From: Piscinibacter sp047602365
Lineage (GTDB): Bacteria; Pseudomonadota; Gammaproteobacteria; Burkholderiales; Burkholderiaceae_C
NCBI GenBank assembly: GCA_047602365.1
Contig: JASGHM010000001.1
Span: 1,302,001-1,366,000 of the forward strand
DNA: 64,000 nt
Direction: 5' to 3'
Of the stretch, positions 13,054 to 22,124 are shown piece by piece (positions within the stretch are counted from its first letter, which is position 1; each line of letters opens with the position of its first letter). A program made the position numbers and the translations under genes. The notes beneath the pieces are model-generated. The model was not told where the DNA came from. It did not search any database and saw only the letters and a list, made by a program, of their open reading frames with translations.

Positions 13054-13929
13054 ATGCGCCGCATCCTGCTTGCCGCGCTGATGCTGGTGCTGGCCGGCGC
13101 GGCCCGCGCGCAGGCCTACGTCGGCCCGATCTTCGACGCCCACCTGCACTACAACGACGAGGCCTGGATGTCGGCGCATCCGCTCGACGACGCGCTCGGC
13201 CGCATGAGCCGCAGCGGCGTGCGCGCGATCGTCGCCAACAGCCGGCCCAACGACGGCACCAAGTCGCTGGCCAGCGCACGCGACAAGACGGCCGCGGCCG
13301 GCGTGACGGTGGTGCCGTTCGTCCGCCTGTACCGCAACCGCGACGACTACTCGAACTGGTTCCGCGACGAGAGCATCCACGAGATGGTGCTGAAGGAGCT
13401 GGCCGCCGGCACCGCCGCCGGGCCGTATCGCGGCCTCGGCGAGTTCCACCTCTACGACAGCGCCAACGCCAACGGCCCGGTGGCCAGGAAGCTGATGCAG
13501 CTGGCCGAGGCCAGGGACCTGGCGGTGCTCGCGCATGTCGACGACACGGCGATCGACCTGCTGATGGCGCATGCGCCGAACGCGCGGCTGATCTGGGCCC
13601 ACACCGGCATCGGCGGCGCACCGGTCGAGCGGGTGCGTGCGCTGCTGGCGAAGTATCCGAAGCTGATGGGCGAGCTGTCCTACCGGCCTGGCTTGACCGA
13701 AGGCAAGGGCGGGCTCAGCAACGAGTGGAAGTCACTGCTGAACGCACACAGCGAGCGCTTCCTGGTCGGCTCCGACACCTGGATCAACGCACGCTGGGCC
13801 GGCTACGAGAGCCTGATGGACGACGCGCGGCGCTGGCTGGCCGACCTGCCCGAGCCGGCTGCGCGACGCATCGCCTGGGAAAACGGCGCGCGCCTGTTCG
13901 GTTTGCCACAGACACTGCCACCGCGCTGA
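13054..13929 (+). CDS. exported amidohydrolase-like metal-dependent hydrolase
   Basis: About 291 residues. A signal peptide MRRILLAALMLVLAGAARAQA is followed directly by GPIFDAHLHYNDEAW, which contains the HxH metal-binding motif of the amidohydrolase TIM-barrel superfamily. Later candidate ligands are in AVLAHVDD, RLIWAHTGIGG (His) and FLVGSDTWIN (Asp near the end of the barrel). This resembles the amidohydrolase_2 / TatD-like group and not a classical dihydroorotase. The substrate is unknown. The secretion signal suggests a periplasmic location, unusual for this family but seen in Burkholderiales. It is coupled to the upstream isomerase-like gene. Confidence 0.77.
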   Translation: MRRILLAALMLVLAGAARAQAYVGPIFDAHLHYNDEAWMSAHPLDDALGRMSRSGVRAIVANSRPNDGTKSLASARDKTAAAGVTVVPFVRLYRNRDDYSNWFRDESIHEMVLKELAAGTAAGPYRGLGEFHLYDSANANGPVARKLMQLAEARDLAVLAHVDDTAIDLLMAHAPNARLIWAHTGIGGAPVERVRALLAKYPKLMGELSYRPGLTEGKGGLSNEWKSLLNAHSERFLVGSDTWINARWAGYESLMDDARRWLADLPEPAARRIAWENGARLFGLPQTLPPR

Positions 13930-13970
13930 GGCTCGCCGGGCCACAATGGGGCGAGCCCCTCGCGCCGCCC

Positions 13971-16790
13971 ATGCCCGACTTCCCGCTGCCCGTCGACGAG
14001 TCCTCGCGCCTCGCCGTGCTGCGCGAGCTGGGCCTGCTGGACACGCCGCGCGAGCCGGCCTACGACGCACTCGCCGCCGCCGCTGCCGCGATCACCGGCT
14101 GCGCGATCGGTTCGTTCTCGCTGATCGACTCCACACGGCAATGGTTCAAGGCCGCGCACGGCATCACGCTGCGCGAGGTGCCGCGCGAGAACAGCTTCTG
14201 CGCGCACGCCATCCTCGGCGACGCTCCGATGGTGATCACCGACACGCGTGCCGACAGCCGCTTCCGCGCCAACCCCTACGTGGTCGCCGACGACGGCATC
14301 CGCTTCTACGCCGGCGTGCCGCTGGCGCTGGATGGCCGCAAGCTCGGCACGCTGGCGGTCATGGATGCCGTGCCGCGCCGGCTCGACGACGCGCAGCAGC
14401 AGGCGCTGGTCGGGCTGGCCGGCATCGGCGTGGAGCTGCTGCGCAGCCGGCGCCGCCTGCGTGCGCTGCACGACGAACGCACGCGGCTGCACGACCTGGC
14501 GCGCGCTTCCGGCGACTGGATGTGGGAGCTCGATGCCGAGCTTCGCTACCGCTGGATCTCGGGGCTGTTCGAGCCGATCACCGGCATGCCGCCGGAGGCC
14601 CTGCTCGGCCAGGCCATCGTCGACACACCGCTGCTCGATGTGCAGGGCGAACCGCTGCAGCCGCTGCGCGGCATCGTCGAGCTGCTGCGCCGCGGCCAGC
14701 CGTTCAGCCGTATCGTCACCGCCAAGCAGACACCGCGCGGGCGTCTGCTGGTGTCGCGCAGTGCACTGCCGATCGTCGACGACGACGGCCGGCTGCGCGG
14801 CTGGCGCGGCACCGCACGCGACGTGACCGCGCAGATCGAGGCGCAGACCAGCTCGGCGCGGCACGACGAACTGCTGCGCAAGCTGTCGTCGCAGATCCCG
14901 GGCATGATCTTCCAGTTCGTGCGCCATGCCGACGGCCGCATCGGCTTCCCCTACGTCAGCCGCGGGGTCGAGACGGTGTTCGGCGTGCCGGCCGATGCGG
15001 TGATGGCCAACCCGGCGCACGCCTTCCAGATCGTCCACGCCGACGACCGCGACCGTGTGCTCGGCGGCATCGCTCGTTCGGCCGAGCAGCTGTCGCTGTG
15101 GCAGGACGTCTACCGCGTCACGCTGATCGACGGCCGCATGCGCTGGATCGAGACACGCGCCTCGCCCGAGCGCCTGCCCGACGGCGGCACGCTGTGGCAC
15201 GCCTTCAGCGCCGACGTCACCGAGCGACAGCAGACCCAGCAGGCACTGCGCGAGGTCGAGGCACGCTGGGACATGGCAGCGCGCGCCACCGGCCTGGGCC
15301 TGGCCGAGCTGCACCTGGCCAGCGGCCGGCTCGACTTCGACGAACGCGCCTGCCGCAACCACGGCCTGCCCTATCCGTCGCCCGACTTCACTTTGGCCGA
15401 CTGGGTCGCGGCCATGCATCCCGAGGACCGCGAGCGCGCGGCGGCGGCCGTGCGCCACGCCATCGCCACCTGCGGCCCGCTGAACGACCGCGCGCGTGTC
15501 TGCCGGCCCGACGGCGGCGTGCGCACGCTCGAGTTCGTCGGCCAGACGCTGGTCGATGCGAAGGGCGCACCGACCGGCATCCTCGCGACCTGCCGCGACG
15601 TGACCGAGCAGGCCGAGAACGAGCGGCTGCGCCAGGACAAGGAGAGCGCGGAGCAGGCCAGCCGCGCGAAGAGCGAGTTCCTGTCGCGCATGAGCCACGA
15701 GCTGCGCACGCCGCTGAACGGCATCCTCGGCTTCGCGCAGCTGATGGCGCTGGACCGCCAGGCACCGCTGGCACCCGACCAGCAGCGCCGGCTCGACAGC
15801 GTCGTCCAGGCCGGTGCCCACCTGCTGGACCTGATCAACGACGTGCTCGACCTGGCGCGCATCGAGCACGGCCCCGACTCACTGACGCTGGAACCGGTCG
15901 ACGCCGCGGCCGTGCTGTCGCGCTGCCTGGCGCTGATCGCGCCGCTGGCCGAGCAGACCGGCGTGCAGCTGCCGCAGCTTGGCCTGCCGCCGTGCTGGGT
16001 GCGCGCCGAGCGCCGCGCGCTCGAGCAGGTGCTGATGAACCTGCTGTCCAACGCGATCAAGTACAACCGCCGCGACGGCGCCGTGCACCTGCGCATCGAA
16101 GCGCAGGGCGAGCGTGTGCGCCTGGCGGTGCGCGACGAAGGTGCCGGCCTGAACACCCAGCAGCAGGCACGGCTGTTCCAGCACTTCGAGCGGCTCGGCG
16201 CCGAGGCCAGCAACGTGCCGGGCAGCGGCCTCGGCCTGGTCATCTCGCGCGAGCTGGTGCGCGCCATGGGTGGCGAGCTGCAGGTGCACAGCGTGCCGGG
16301 CGAGGGCTCGACCTTCACGATCGTGCTGTCGGCCAGCGATGCGGCGGCCGGTGCGGAAGCGAACGCCGCATCGCCGGCGGCCGCGACGGCCTCGGCCTGG
16401 ACGGCGCCGCGCACGGTGCTCTACATCGAGGACGAGCCGCTCAACGCGCTGCTGATGCAGGAGGTGTTCCGCCTGCGGCCGGCCTGGACGCTGCAGGTGG
16501 TGGACCGCGGCCAGCCGGGGCTGGCGCGAGCCGCCGAGCTGCGGCCCGACGCGGTGCTGGTCGACATGAACCTGCCCGACATGAACGGCGCCGAGGTGGT
16601 GCGCCGCCTGCGCGCGGACGAGCGCACGCACGCGCTGCGCTGCGTCGCGCTGTCGGCCGACGTGATGGCCGAGCAGATCGAGGCCGCGCTGGCCGCCGGC
16701 TTCGACGACTACTGGACCAAGCCGATCGACGTCTCGCAGGTGCTGGCCGGCCTCGACCGGCTGCTCGGCACCGAGGCGCAGCAGGCATGA
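13971..16790 (+). CDS. hybrid sensor histidine kinase with GAF and PAS domains
   Basis: About 939 residues, no membrane segments, so a cytoplasmic sensor. Order: N-terminal GAF domain (residues about 20-160, FKAAHGITLREVPRENSFCAH is typical), three PAS/PAC regions (about 170-540, each closing with a PAC-like GTARDVTAQ, FSADVTERQQ or CRDVTEQAE), a coiled linker, HisKA (FLSRMSHELRTPLNG, His near 576), HATPase_c (NLLSNAIKYN, GSGLGLVISRELV) and a C-terminal receiver (VLYIEDEPLNALL, phospho-acceptor Asp near 865 in LVDMNLPDMNG, conserved Lys in YWTKP). The signal is unknown; the GAF subtype at the N-terminus is common in Burkholderiales. There is no cognate regulator beside it, so output may pass through a phosphotransfer protein elsewhere. 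Its stop codon lies inside the first copy of a 34-bp repeat. Confidence 0.9.
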   Translation: MPDFPLPVDESSRLAVLRELGLLDTPREPAYDALAAAAAAITGCAIGSFSLIDSTRQWFKAAHGITLREVPRENSFCAHAILGDAPMVITDTRADSRFRANPYVVADDGIRFYAGVPLALDGRKLGTLAVMDAVPRRLDDAQQQALVGLAGIGVELLRSRRRLRALHDERTRLHDLARASGDWMWELDAELRYRWISGLFEPITGMPPEALLGQAIVDTPLLDVQGEPLQPLRGIVELLRRGQPFSRIVTAKQTPRGRLLVSRSALPIVDDDGRLRGWRGTARDVTAQIEAQTSSARHDELLRKLSSQIPGMIFQFVRHADGRIGFPYVSRGVETVFGVPADAVMANPAHAFQIVHADDRDRVLGGIARSAEQLSLWQDVYRVTLIDGRMRWIETRASPERLPDGGTLWHAFSADVTERQQTQQALREVEARWDMAARATGLGLAELHLASGRLDFDERACRNHGLPYPSPDFTLADWVAAMHPEDRERAAAAVRHAIATCGPLNDRARVCRPDGGVRTLEFVGQTLVDAKGAPTGILATCRDVTEQAENERLRQDKESAEQASRAKSEFLSRMSHELRTPLNGILGFAQLMALDRQAPLAPDQQRRLDSVVQAGAHLLDLINDVLDLARIEHGPDSLTLEPVDAAAVLSRCLALIAPLAEQTGVQLPQLGLPPCWVRAERRALEQVLMNLLSNAIKYNRRDGAVHLRIEAQGERVRLAVRDEGAGLNTQQQARLFQHFERLGAEASNVPGSGLGLVISRELVRAMGGELQVHSVPGEGSTFTIVLSASDAAAGAEANAASPAAATASAWTAPRTVLYIEDEPLNALLMQEVFRLRPAWTLQVVDRGQPGLARAAELRPDAVLVDMNLPDMNGAEVVRRLRADERTHALRCVALSADVMAEQIEAALAAGFDDYWTKPIDVSQVLAGLDRLLGTEAQQA

Positions 16791-16872
16791 AAAAGCCGGC
16801 GTGATCGACACCAGGCCGGCATGAAAGAGCCGGCGTGATCGACAGCGTGCCGGCATGAAAAAGCCGGCCACA
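16784..16872. repeat. 34-bp tandem direct repeat, nearly three copies
   Basis: Units starting GGCATGAAA at 16784, 16818 and 16852 repeat with a strict 34-bp period; the core is GCATGAAA(A/G)AGCCGGC followed by GTGATCGACA in the first two. The third copy runs into the stem of the terminator of the opposite-strand histone-like gene, so the array looks like a serial duplication of one terminator arm. The stop codon of the hybrid kinase lies in the first unit. Confidence 0.8.
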
Positions 16873-16883
16873 AGGGCCGGCTT
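16857..16883 (-). terminator. Rho-independent terminator of the histone-like/SWIB gene
   Basis: On the minus strand a 9-bp stem AAGCCGGCC/GGCCGGCTT with loop CTTGT is followed by a T run, about 50 bases after the stop of the SWIB gene. Confidence 0.8.
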
Positions 16884-16932
16884 CCAGTCTGCGCGACGGG
16901 CACCCTTGTTCAGGGCGCCGCGGCAGCCACGC

Positions 16933-17358
16933 TCACTTCAGGTGGGCGTTGACGTACTTCGTCAGCTCGAACATCGACACCTGAGCCTGCTTCACGACTT
17001 CCTTCAGCTTGGCATCGGCGTTGATCAGCGTGCGCTTGACCTTGTCCTGCAGGCCGTTCTTCTTGATGTACTCCCAGACCTTCTTCGTCACCTCGGTGCG
17101 CGGCAGCGGCTTGTCGCCGATGATCGCGGCGAGCGCAGCGCTCGGCGTCATCGGCTTCAGGAACGCGGCGTTCGGGGTGCGCTTCTTGGCCGGAGCCTTC
17201 TTCGCGGCGGCCTTCTTGGCCGGGGCCTTCTTGGCCGGGGCCGCCTTCTTCGCCGGAGCGGCCTTCTTGGCCGGGGCCTTCTTGGCGGGTGCCGCCTTCT
17301 TGGCCGGGGCCTTCTTCGCTGCCGCCTTCTTGGCGGGAGCCTTCTTCGCAGTTGCCAT
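16933..17358 (-). CDS. histone H1-like tail fused to a SWIB/MDM2 domain
   Basis: 141 residues. The first half (about residues 1-60) is a Lys/Ala/Pro repeat, units of AKKAP, AKKAA and AKKAAP, like the C-terminal tail of histone H1 and bacterial KAKKA proteins, and should bind DNA non-specifically. The second half (about 62-141, from NAAFLKPMTPSAALAAIIG through VTKKVWEYIKKNGLQ to VSMFELTKYVNAHLK) is a SWIB/MDM2 domain, a fold best known from eukaryotic chromatin remodellers and chlamydial proteins, where it binds peptides. The likely role is nucleoid-associated; partners are unknown. The ATG was chosen because GGAGAGAATC precedes it and the lysine repeat starts at once. The gene is monocistronic with its own terminator. 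Repeat number is likely variable between strains. Confidence 0.85.
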   Translation of the reverse strand: MATAKKAPAKKAAAKKAPAKKAAPAKKAPAKKAAPAKKAAPAKKAPAKKAAAKKAPAKKRTPNAAFLKPMTPSAALAAIIGDKPLPRTEVTKKVWEYIKKNGLQDKVKRTLINADAKLKEVVKQAQVSMFELTKYVNAHLK

Positions 17359-17542
17359 GTTGATTCTCTCCATCAAAAGTCTGTTGATGTGCCCGGGATG
17401 GGCGAGGCTCGCGTGGAACCTCATTTCTCCATAGCACCGTGCGGAGCGAATGGTATAGCGTCACTGCTGCATTGAGAAGCAGTTTTCACTCGGAGAACGT
17501 TGATCTTGTCGAGGCAAATCGCGCTTTTGTCTCGCCTAAGCG

Positions 17543-18667
17543 TCACCTAGGGCGCTCCCAGGGAGCTTCGAGGGCACTTTTCGAGCTGTCGACGAGCAGC
17601 GAACGCGGCACGTTCGCGAGCGTGTCGACACCGCACAGAGCCATCGCGATCTCGAGTTCGTCGCGCAGCAGGCGCAGCGCCAGCGCCACGCCGTGCGCGC
17701 CGGCGACGGTCAGCGCATGCACGATCGGGCGGCCCACCAGCACCGCGCGCGCGCCCAGCGCGATCGCTTTCAGCACGTCGGTGCCGCGGCGGATGCCACC
17801 GTCGACGAGCAGCGGCAGCGCGCCGTCGACCGCCTCGGCGATGCGCGGCAGCGCCCACGCCGTGGGCAGTGCGCCGTCGAGCGTGCGGCCACCGTGGTTG
17901 GAGACGATCAGTGCGGCGGCGCCATGCTGCAGCGCGAGGCGCGCGTCGTCGGCGTGCAGCACGCCCTTGAGCAGCAGCGGCAGCCGGGTGTTGGCTTGCA
18001 GCCAGGCGACGTCGTCCCAGCTCGGCGCGGCCTGCAGCAGGCCGCCGCACAGTTCGCCGCCGAGCGGCGCACGCGGCGCGCCGGCGAGGTTGACGGCAGT
18101 GATGCCGGGCGGCAGCCTGAAGCCGGCACGGCGCTCGCGGTCGCGTGCGCCGTGCACCGGTGCATCGACGGTCAGCACCAGCGCCTCGAAGCCGGCGGCC
18201 TCGGCGCGGCGCACGAGCTCGAGGTCGAAGCCGCGGTCGCCCTGCAGGTAGAGCTGGAACCACAGCGGCCCGCGCTGCGCCTCCGGCAGCACCAGCTGCG
18301 CGACCTCCTCCATCGCCACGCTCGCCTGCGCGCTCAGCACCATGCCGGCACCCTGCGCCGCGGCGGCCAGCGCAGTGGCGAGCTCGCCGCTGTCGTGCGC
18401 CAGGCGCTGGTAGGCCACCGGCGCGACCAGCAACGGGTGCGCCAGCGTGCGGCCGAGCAACTCGACACGCGTGTGACCCTGCACGAGGCGACGCAGCACG
18501 CGTGGCTGCAGCCACGGCGCGGCCCAGGCTTCGCGGTTGGCGCGCAGCGTGCGCTCGTCGCCGGCGCCGCCGGCGAGGTAGGCCCAGGCGTTGGCGTCGA
18601 GCCGCTCGCGCGCCTTCGCCTCGAAGTCGTCGAGGTTGACGATGCCGGCGGTGTCGCTGCCCGTCAT
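17543..18667 (-). CDS. FMN-dependent alpha-hydroxy acid oxidase/dehydrogenase
   Basis: 374 residues, the normal size for the L-lactate oxidase / glycolate oxidase / LldD family. Recognisable parts: AWAYLAGGAGDERTLRAN (substrate Tyr), PVAYQRLAHDSGE, WFQLYLQGDRG (FMN and substrate contacts), LVLTVDAPVHGARDRERR (Asp and Arg of the active site), LLLKGVLHADDARLALQHGA, and LIVSNHGGRTLDG with the catalytic His and Arg. It should oxidise a small 2-hydroxy acid to a 2-oxo acid with FMN; whether oxygen or quinone is the acceptor cannot be told. It is the last gene of the Fur-box operon that starts with tonB, 7 bases after piuC. The role in iron uptake is unknown. Confidence 0.85.
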   Translation of the reverse strand: MTGSDTAGIVNLDDFEAKARERLDANAWAYLAGGAGDERTLRANREAWAAPWLQPRVLRRLVQGHTRVELLGRTLAHPLLVAPVAYQRLAHDSGELATALAAAAQGAGMVLSAQASVAMEEVAQLVLPEAQRGPLWFQLYLQGDRGFDLELVRRAEAAGFEALVLTVDAPVHGARDRERRAGFRLPPGITAVNLAGAPRAPLGGELCGGLLQAAPSWDDVAWLQANTRLPLLLKGVLHADDARLALQHGAAALIVSNHGGRTLDGALPTAWALPRIAEAVDGALPLLVDGGIRRGTDVLKAIALGARAVLVGRPIVHALTVAGAHGVALALRLLRDELEIAMALCGVDTLANVPRSLLVDSSKSALEAPWERPR

Positions 18668-18674
18668 GCGCCGC

Positions 18675-19358
18675 TCAGGTGTCGGCCCACTGGCGCAGCA
18701 GGTTGTGGTACGTGCCGGTCAGCGCCACCGCCTCGTCGCTGTCGCCGTGGCGCGCACGCAGCCGCACCAGCGCCATGTCCATGTCGTGCAGCAGGCGGCG
18801 CTGCTCGTCGCTGCGCACCAGGCTCTCGATCCAGAAGAAGCTGGCGAGGCGATGGCCGCGTGTCACCGGCTCGACGCGGTGCACGCTGGTGCCGGGATAG
18901 AGCACCAGGTCGCCGGCCGGCAGCTTGATGCGCGGCGTGCCGAAGGTGTCCTGGATGACCAGTTCGCCGCCGTCGTAGTCGGCCGGATCGGCGAGGAACA
19001 GCGTGCACGACAGGTCGGTGCGCACACGCTGCTGGCCGTCCGGGTGGTAGCGGATCGCCTGGTCGACATGCGCGCCGTAGGTGTTGGCGCTGCCGCCGTA
19101 GCGGTTGAACAGCGGCGGCAGCACCCGCTTGGGCAATGCCGCCGAGAAGAACAGCGCGTGGCGCTCGAGCGCGCCGAGCACGATGGACTGCAGCTCGGCC
19201 AGCTCCGCGCTGCCGGCGGCGAGCTGCTCGTTGTTCTTCACCTTCGCTGCCTGCGCCCCGGCGGTGGCGCGGCCGTCGCTCCAGCGCGCCGCCGCGAGCA
19301 GCGCGCGGGCGCGCGCCAGCGGCGCGCCGGTCAGCACCTCCGGGATGTGCAGCAGCAT
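18675..19358 (-). CDS. piuC: Fe(II)/2-oxoglutarate-dependent PKHD-type hydroxylase PiuC
   Basis: 227 residues, the standard length of the PiuC/YbiX family. The double-stranded beta-helix carries the iron-binding HxD...H triad in YGAHVDQAIRYHPDG and GTSVHRVEPV, with the 2-oxoglutarate Arg in THGHRLASFF-like context (here TRGHRLASFFWIE). The signature LSCTLFLADPADYDGGELVI is typical. PiuC genes regularly follow catecholate siderophore receptors (Fiu, PiuA), as here, with 13 bp to the receptor stop. The biochemical substrate is not established in my knowledge; a role in processing imported siderophore is the usual proposal. Expression is expected to follow the Fur box ahead of tonB. Confidence 0.92.
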   Translation of the reverse strand: MLLHIPEVLTGAPLARARALLAAARWSDGRATAGAQAAKVKNNEQLAAGSAELAELQSIVLGALERHALFFSAALPKRVLPPLFNRYGGSANTYGAHVDQAIRYHPDGQQRVRTDLSCTLFLADPADYDGGELVIQDTFGTPRIKLPAGDLVLYPGTSVHRVEPVTRGHRLASFFWIESLVRSDEQRRLLHDMDMALVRLRARHGDSDEAVALTGTYHNLLRQWADT

Positions 19359-19371
19359 CGCGCCGTCTCGC

Positions 19372-21660
19372 TCAGAACTTCAGGGCCGTGGTCAGCTGGA
19401 TGGTACGCGGCTTGCCCGGGATGTAGTGACCGCGGTAGAGCTGGTCGGCGTAGTGCTCGTCGGCGATGTTGGTCACGTTGAGCTTGAAGCTGACCGGCCC
19501 GTCGCTGTACTCGGCCATCGCGTCGGCAGTGATGAACTTCGACGCGCGCACCAGCGAGTCCGGCGCGAGTCCGGCCGGCTTGTCGCCGCTGCGTGCGTTG
19601 AGGCCGGCACCGACCCGCCATTTCGGCGTGATCTTGTAGGTGGTCCACAGCGTGCCGGTGTGCTTGGGCGTCAGGCCAGGGCGCGAGCCGACGGCCTCGG
19701 TGCCCTGCGCACCGCTGGACGAATCGACCTTGGCCACCGGGATGTACGCGTAGGAGCCGTAGATCTCCCAGGCCGGCGTGATGCGGCCGGACAGGTCGAG
19801 CTCGACGCCGGCGGCATGGCGCTCACCCGACAGCACGTAGTTGCAGGCGTTGACCGACTCGCTGTCGCGGTTGCGCTCGTTGTACTTGGTCGAGTGGAAC
19901 AGCGCGATCCGCGTGCTCATGTTGCCGCCGGCCGAGTCGATCTTCGCGCCCAGCTCGATGTTGCGGCTGGACTCCGGCGCGGTCTGCGCGGTGCCGGCGT
20001 CGTACTGGTAGGTGTCGCCCGAGGTGTTGAACGAGGTGCCGTAGGAGAGGTGGTAGGACTGCAACTCGTTGGGCTGGTACAGCACGCCGAAACGCTTGCT
20101 CCACAGCGAGTCGCTGCGTTCCAGCGTCGTGCCCGGCTGCACCGTGCAGGGGTTGTTGCCGCCACCGCCGCCGCCGCCCGTGGCGACCAGGTTGCGGTAG
20201 GTGCCGTCCATCTTGTCCCAGCGCAGCCCGGCCAGCAGCTTCCAGGCCGGCGCGACCTGCAGCAGGTCCTGCGCGTAGAACCCCAGCGCGCGCGCCTCGA
20301 AGGTCCGGTTGCGCACCAGCTGGCGCGCCGCTTCGTCGACGCTGGCGCCGTCGTTCGGCGTGCCGACCGTGGTGCGCGGCTTGATCAGCTCGGGGCTGGT
20401 CTGTGCGACGGCGAAGTTGTCGAAGTCCTCGCGCGCCAGATCGGCGCCGGCCTGCACGCTGTGCTTCAGGCCGCCCCAGTCGAAGCGGCCGCTGTAGTCG
20501 CTCTGCAGGTAGCGGGTGTCCATGTCCATCACCTTGGCCTGCACGCCGGTGTCACCGGAGCGGCGCAGCACGGTGTCGGGGCCGAAGTTGTCCTTGGTCA
20601 CCTCGGCCGGGCAGCTCGGGTCGTTGTTCTGCGTGCAGAAGCGGATCGCGCTGGCGCGCTGGTCGCGGTCGTAGCGCGCGATGCGCAAGGCCGTGCGCAG
20701 CTCGCCCTGGCTCGGGCCGCCGAAGCGGTGGATGTGGCTGAAGTTGCCCTGCGTCGTGCCGCTGCGCGCGTAGTCGCTCTTCAGGCCGTAGTAGTTCTTC
20801 GGGTCGGTGTTCCACAGGAAGTCGCCGCCACCGGCGCCCGGCGCCAGCCACGGCAGGCCGTAGTGGATGCCGTTGTCGTTCTGCAGGTGGTACAGACCGG
20901 CCGAGAACTCGTCGGCGGTGCCGATGCCCCAGCGCAGCGTCGGCGCGATGCCCTGCTTGTCGATCTTGTTGCCCCACTGATCGGCGGCGGTGTTCATCAC
21001 GTTCAGGCGCAGCGCGGCGTTCTCGCCGGTCTTCAGGTTGAAGTCGCCGGTGACGCGCGCGTACTCGCCGTTGCCGATCGTGATCGCCAGCTCGTTCTGG
21101 TTGATCAGCATCGGCTGCTTGCTGACCTGGTTGACCGCGCCACCGGTGGAGCCGCGCCCGAACAGCATCGACGCCGAGCCGCGCAGCACTTCGAGGCGGT
21201 CCCAGTTGAAGCTGTCGCGGTCGTAGAAGGCCGGGTCGCGCATGCCGTCGATGAAGATGTCGCCGGTGCTCTGCAGCGAGAAGCCGCGCAGGCGGATGTC
21301 CTCCTCGCCGCCTTCGGCGGCCTGGAAGCTGATGCCGGCGGTGTTCTTCAGCGCGTCCTTCAGCGTGTCGAGGTTGCGGTCGTCGATCAGCTTCTCGGTC
21401 ACCACGGTGATCGACTGCGGCACGTCGCGCAGTTCCTGCACACCCTTGCCGATGCGCGTCTCGGTCGCCTGGTAGGCGTCTTTGCCGGCGTTCTCGGCCT
21501 GCGCCTTCACCTTGATCGGCGCCAGCGTGGTGTCCTTGTTCTCCGGCGTGGCGGTCTGCGCCTGCGCGGATCCCAGCGCCAGGCCGAAGCCGGCGGCCAG
21601 GGCGCCCAGCGGCAGCAGGGTGGGAGCGGGGGCGGCTTTGCGTTTCTTCTTCGGGGTCAT
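19372..21660 (-). CDS. TonB-dependent catecholate-type siderophore receptor (Fiu-like)
   Basis: Outer-membrane receptor of 762 residues. A signal peptide (MTPKKKRKAAPAPTLLPLG to GSAQAQ) is followed by a TonB-box-like TLAPIKVKAQ, a plug domain (DVPQSITVVTEKLIDDRNLD; GISFQAAEGGEEDIRLRGF; LEVLRGSASMLFGRGSTGGA) and a 22-strand barrel ending in an aromatic residue (IQLTTALKF). The plug and the PiuC partner place it with Fiu/FiuA monomeric catecholate receptors, but the ligand is not readable. It is the fourth gene of the tonB-exbB-exbD-receptor-piuC-oxidase unit. A run of glycines (around residue 500) lies in a probable surface loop. Confidence 0.92.
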   Translation of the reverse strand: MTPKKKRKAAPAPTLLPLGALAAGFGLALGSAQAQTATPENKDTTLAPIKVKAQAENAGKDAYQATETRIGKGVQELRDVPQSITVVTEKLIDDRNLDTLKDALKNTAGISFQAAEGGEEDIRLRGFSLQSTGDIFIDGMRDPAFYDRDSFNWDRLEVLRGSASMLFGRGSTGGAVNQVSKQPMLINQNELAITIGNGEYARVTGDFNLKTGENAALRLNVMNTAADQWGNKIDKQGIAPTLRWGIGTADEFSAGLYHLQNDNGIHYGLPWLAPGAGGGDFLWNTDPKNYYGLKSDYARSGTTQGNFSHIHRFGGPSQGELRTALRIARYDRDQRASAIRFCTQNNDPSCPAEVTKDNFGPDTVLRRSGDTGVQAKVMDMDTRYLQSDYSGRFDWGGLKHSVQAGADLAREDFDNFAVAQTSPELIKPRTTVGTPNDGASVDEAARQLVRNRTFEARALGFYAQDLLQVAPAWKLLAGLRWDKMDGTYRNLVATGGGGGGGNNPCTVQPGTTLERSDSLWSKRFGVLYQPNELQSYHLSYGTSFNTSGDTYQYDAGTAQTAPESSRNIELGAKIDSAGGNMSTRIALFHSTKYNERNRDSESVNACNYVLSGERHAAGVELDLSGRITPAWEIYGSYAYIPVAKVDSSSGAQGTEAVGSRPGLTPKHTGTLWTTYKITPKWRVGAGLNARSGDKPAGLAPDSLVRASKFITADAMAEYSDGPVSFKLNVTNIADEHYADQLYRGHYIPGKPRTIQLTTALKF

Positions 21661-21691
21661 GTCGTCCTCGGTACGGTGGTTCGAAAGGGAT

Positions 21692-22111
21692 TCAGGGCAA
21701 CTCGGGTTCGCTGATGAAGCCGACCTTGGCCAGGCCGGCGCGCGAGGCGTCGGCCAGCGTGCGGGCGACGAAGCGATAGGGCACGGCCTGGTCGGCGCGC
21801 AGATGGACCTCGGGCTGCGGCTGTTGCTGGCCGGCGCTGGCAAAGCGGGCGATCGCCGCCTCGCGGGTGACCGACTCGCCGTTCCAGAACAGCCCGCCGG
21901 CGGCGTCGATCGCGAACTCGATCTTCTCGGCCTTGGCCTGGTTGACCTGCGCGCTGGCGCGCGGCAGTTCGAGCTTGACGGCGTGGGTGAGCAGCGGCGC
22001 GGTGACGATGAAGATCACCAGCAGCACCAGCATCACGTCGATGAGCGGCACCATGTTGATGTCCGACATCGGCGCGCTGGCGCGCTGCGAATCGAAGCTG
22101 GCGAAGGCCAT
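21692..22111 (-). CDS. exbD: TonB-system proton channel subunit ExbD
   Basis: 139 residues. A single transmembrane helix near residues 21-41 (MVPLIDVMLVLLVIFIV) carries the proton-relay Asp at position 25, the same place as in E. coli ExbD. A periplasmic domain follows. With ExbB it forms the inner-membrane motor that energises TonB. The gene starts 14 bp after exbB and is followed 31 bp later by the receptor. Confidence 0.93.
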   Translation of the reverse strand: MAFASFDSQRASAPMSDINMVPLIDVMLVLLVIFIVTAPLLTHAVKLELPRASAQVNQAKAEKIEFAIDAAGGLFWNGESVTREAAIARFASAGQQQPQPEVHLRADQAVPYRFVARTLADASRAGLAKVGFISEPELP

Positions 22112-22124
22112 GATGGTCCTCCGC

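Noticed and set aside
16784..16872. CRISPR-like array
   Set aside because: Units are contiguous tandem repeats with no unique spacers and no cas genes.
19105..21714. Plus-strand open frame of 869 codons opposite the siderophore receptor
   Set aside because: Antisense shadow; the receptor frame carries a full plug and barrel.
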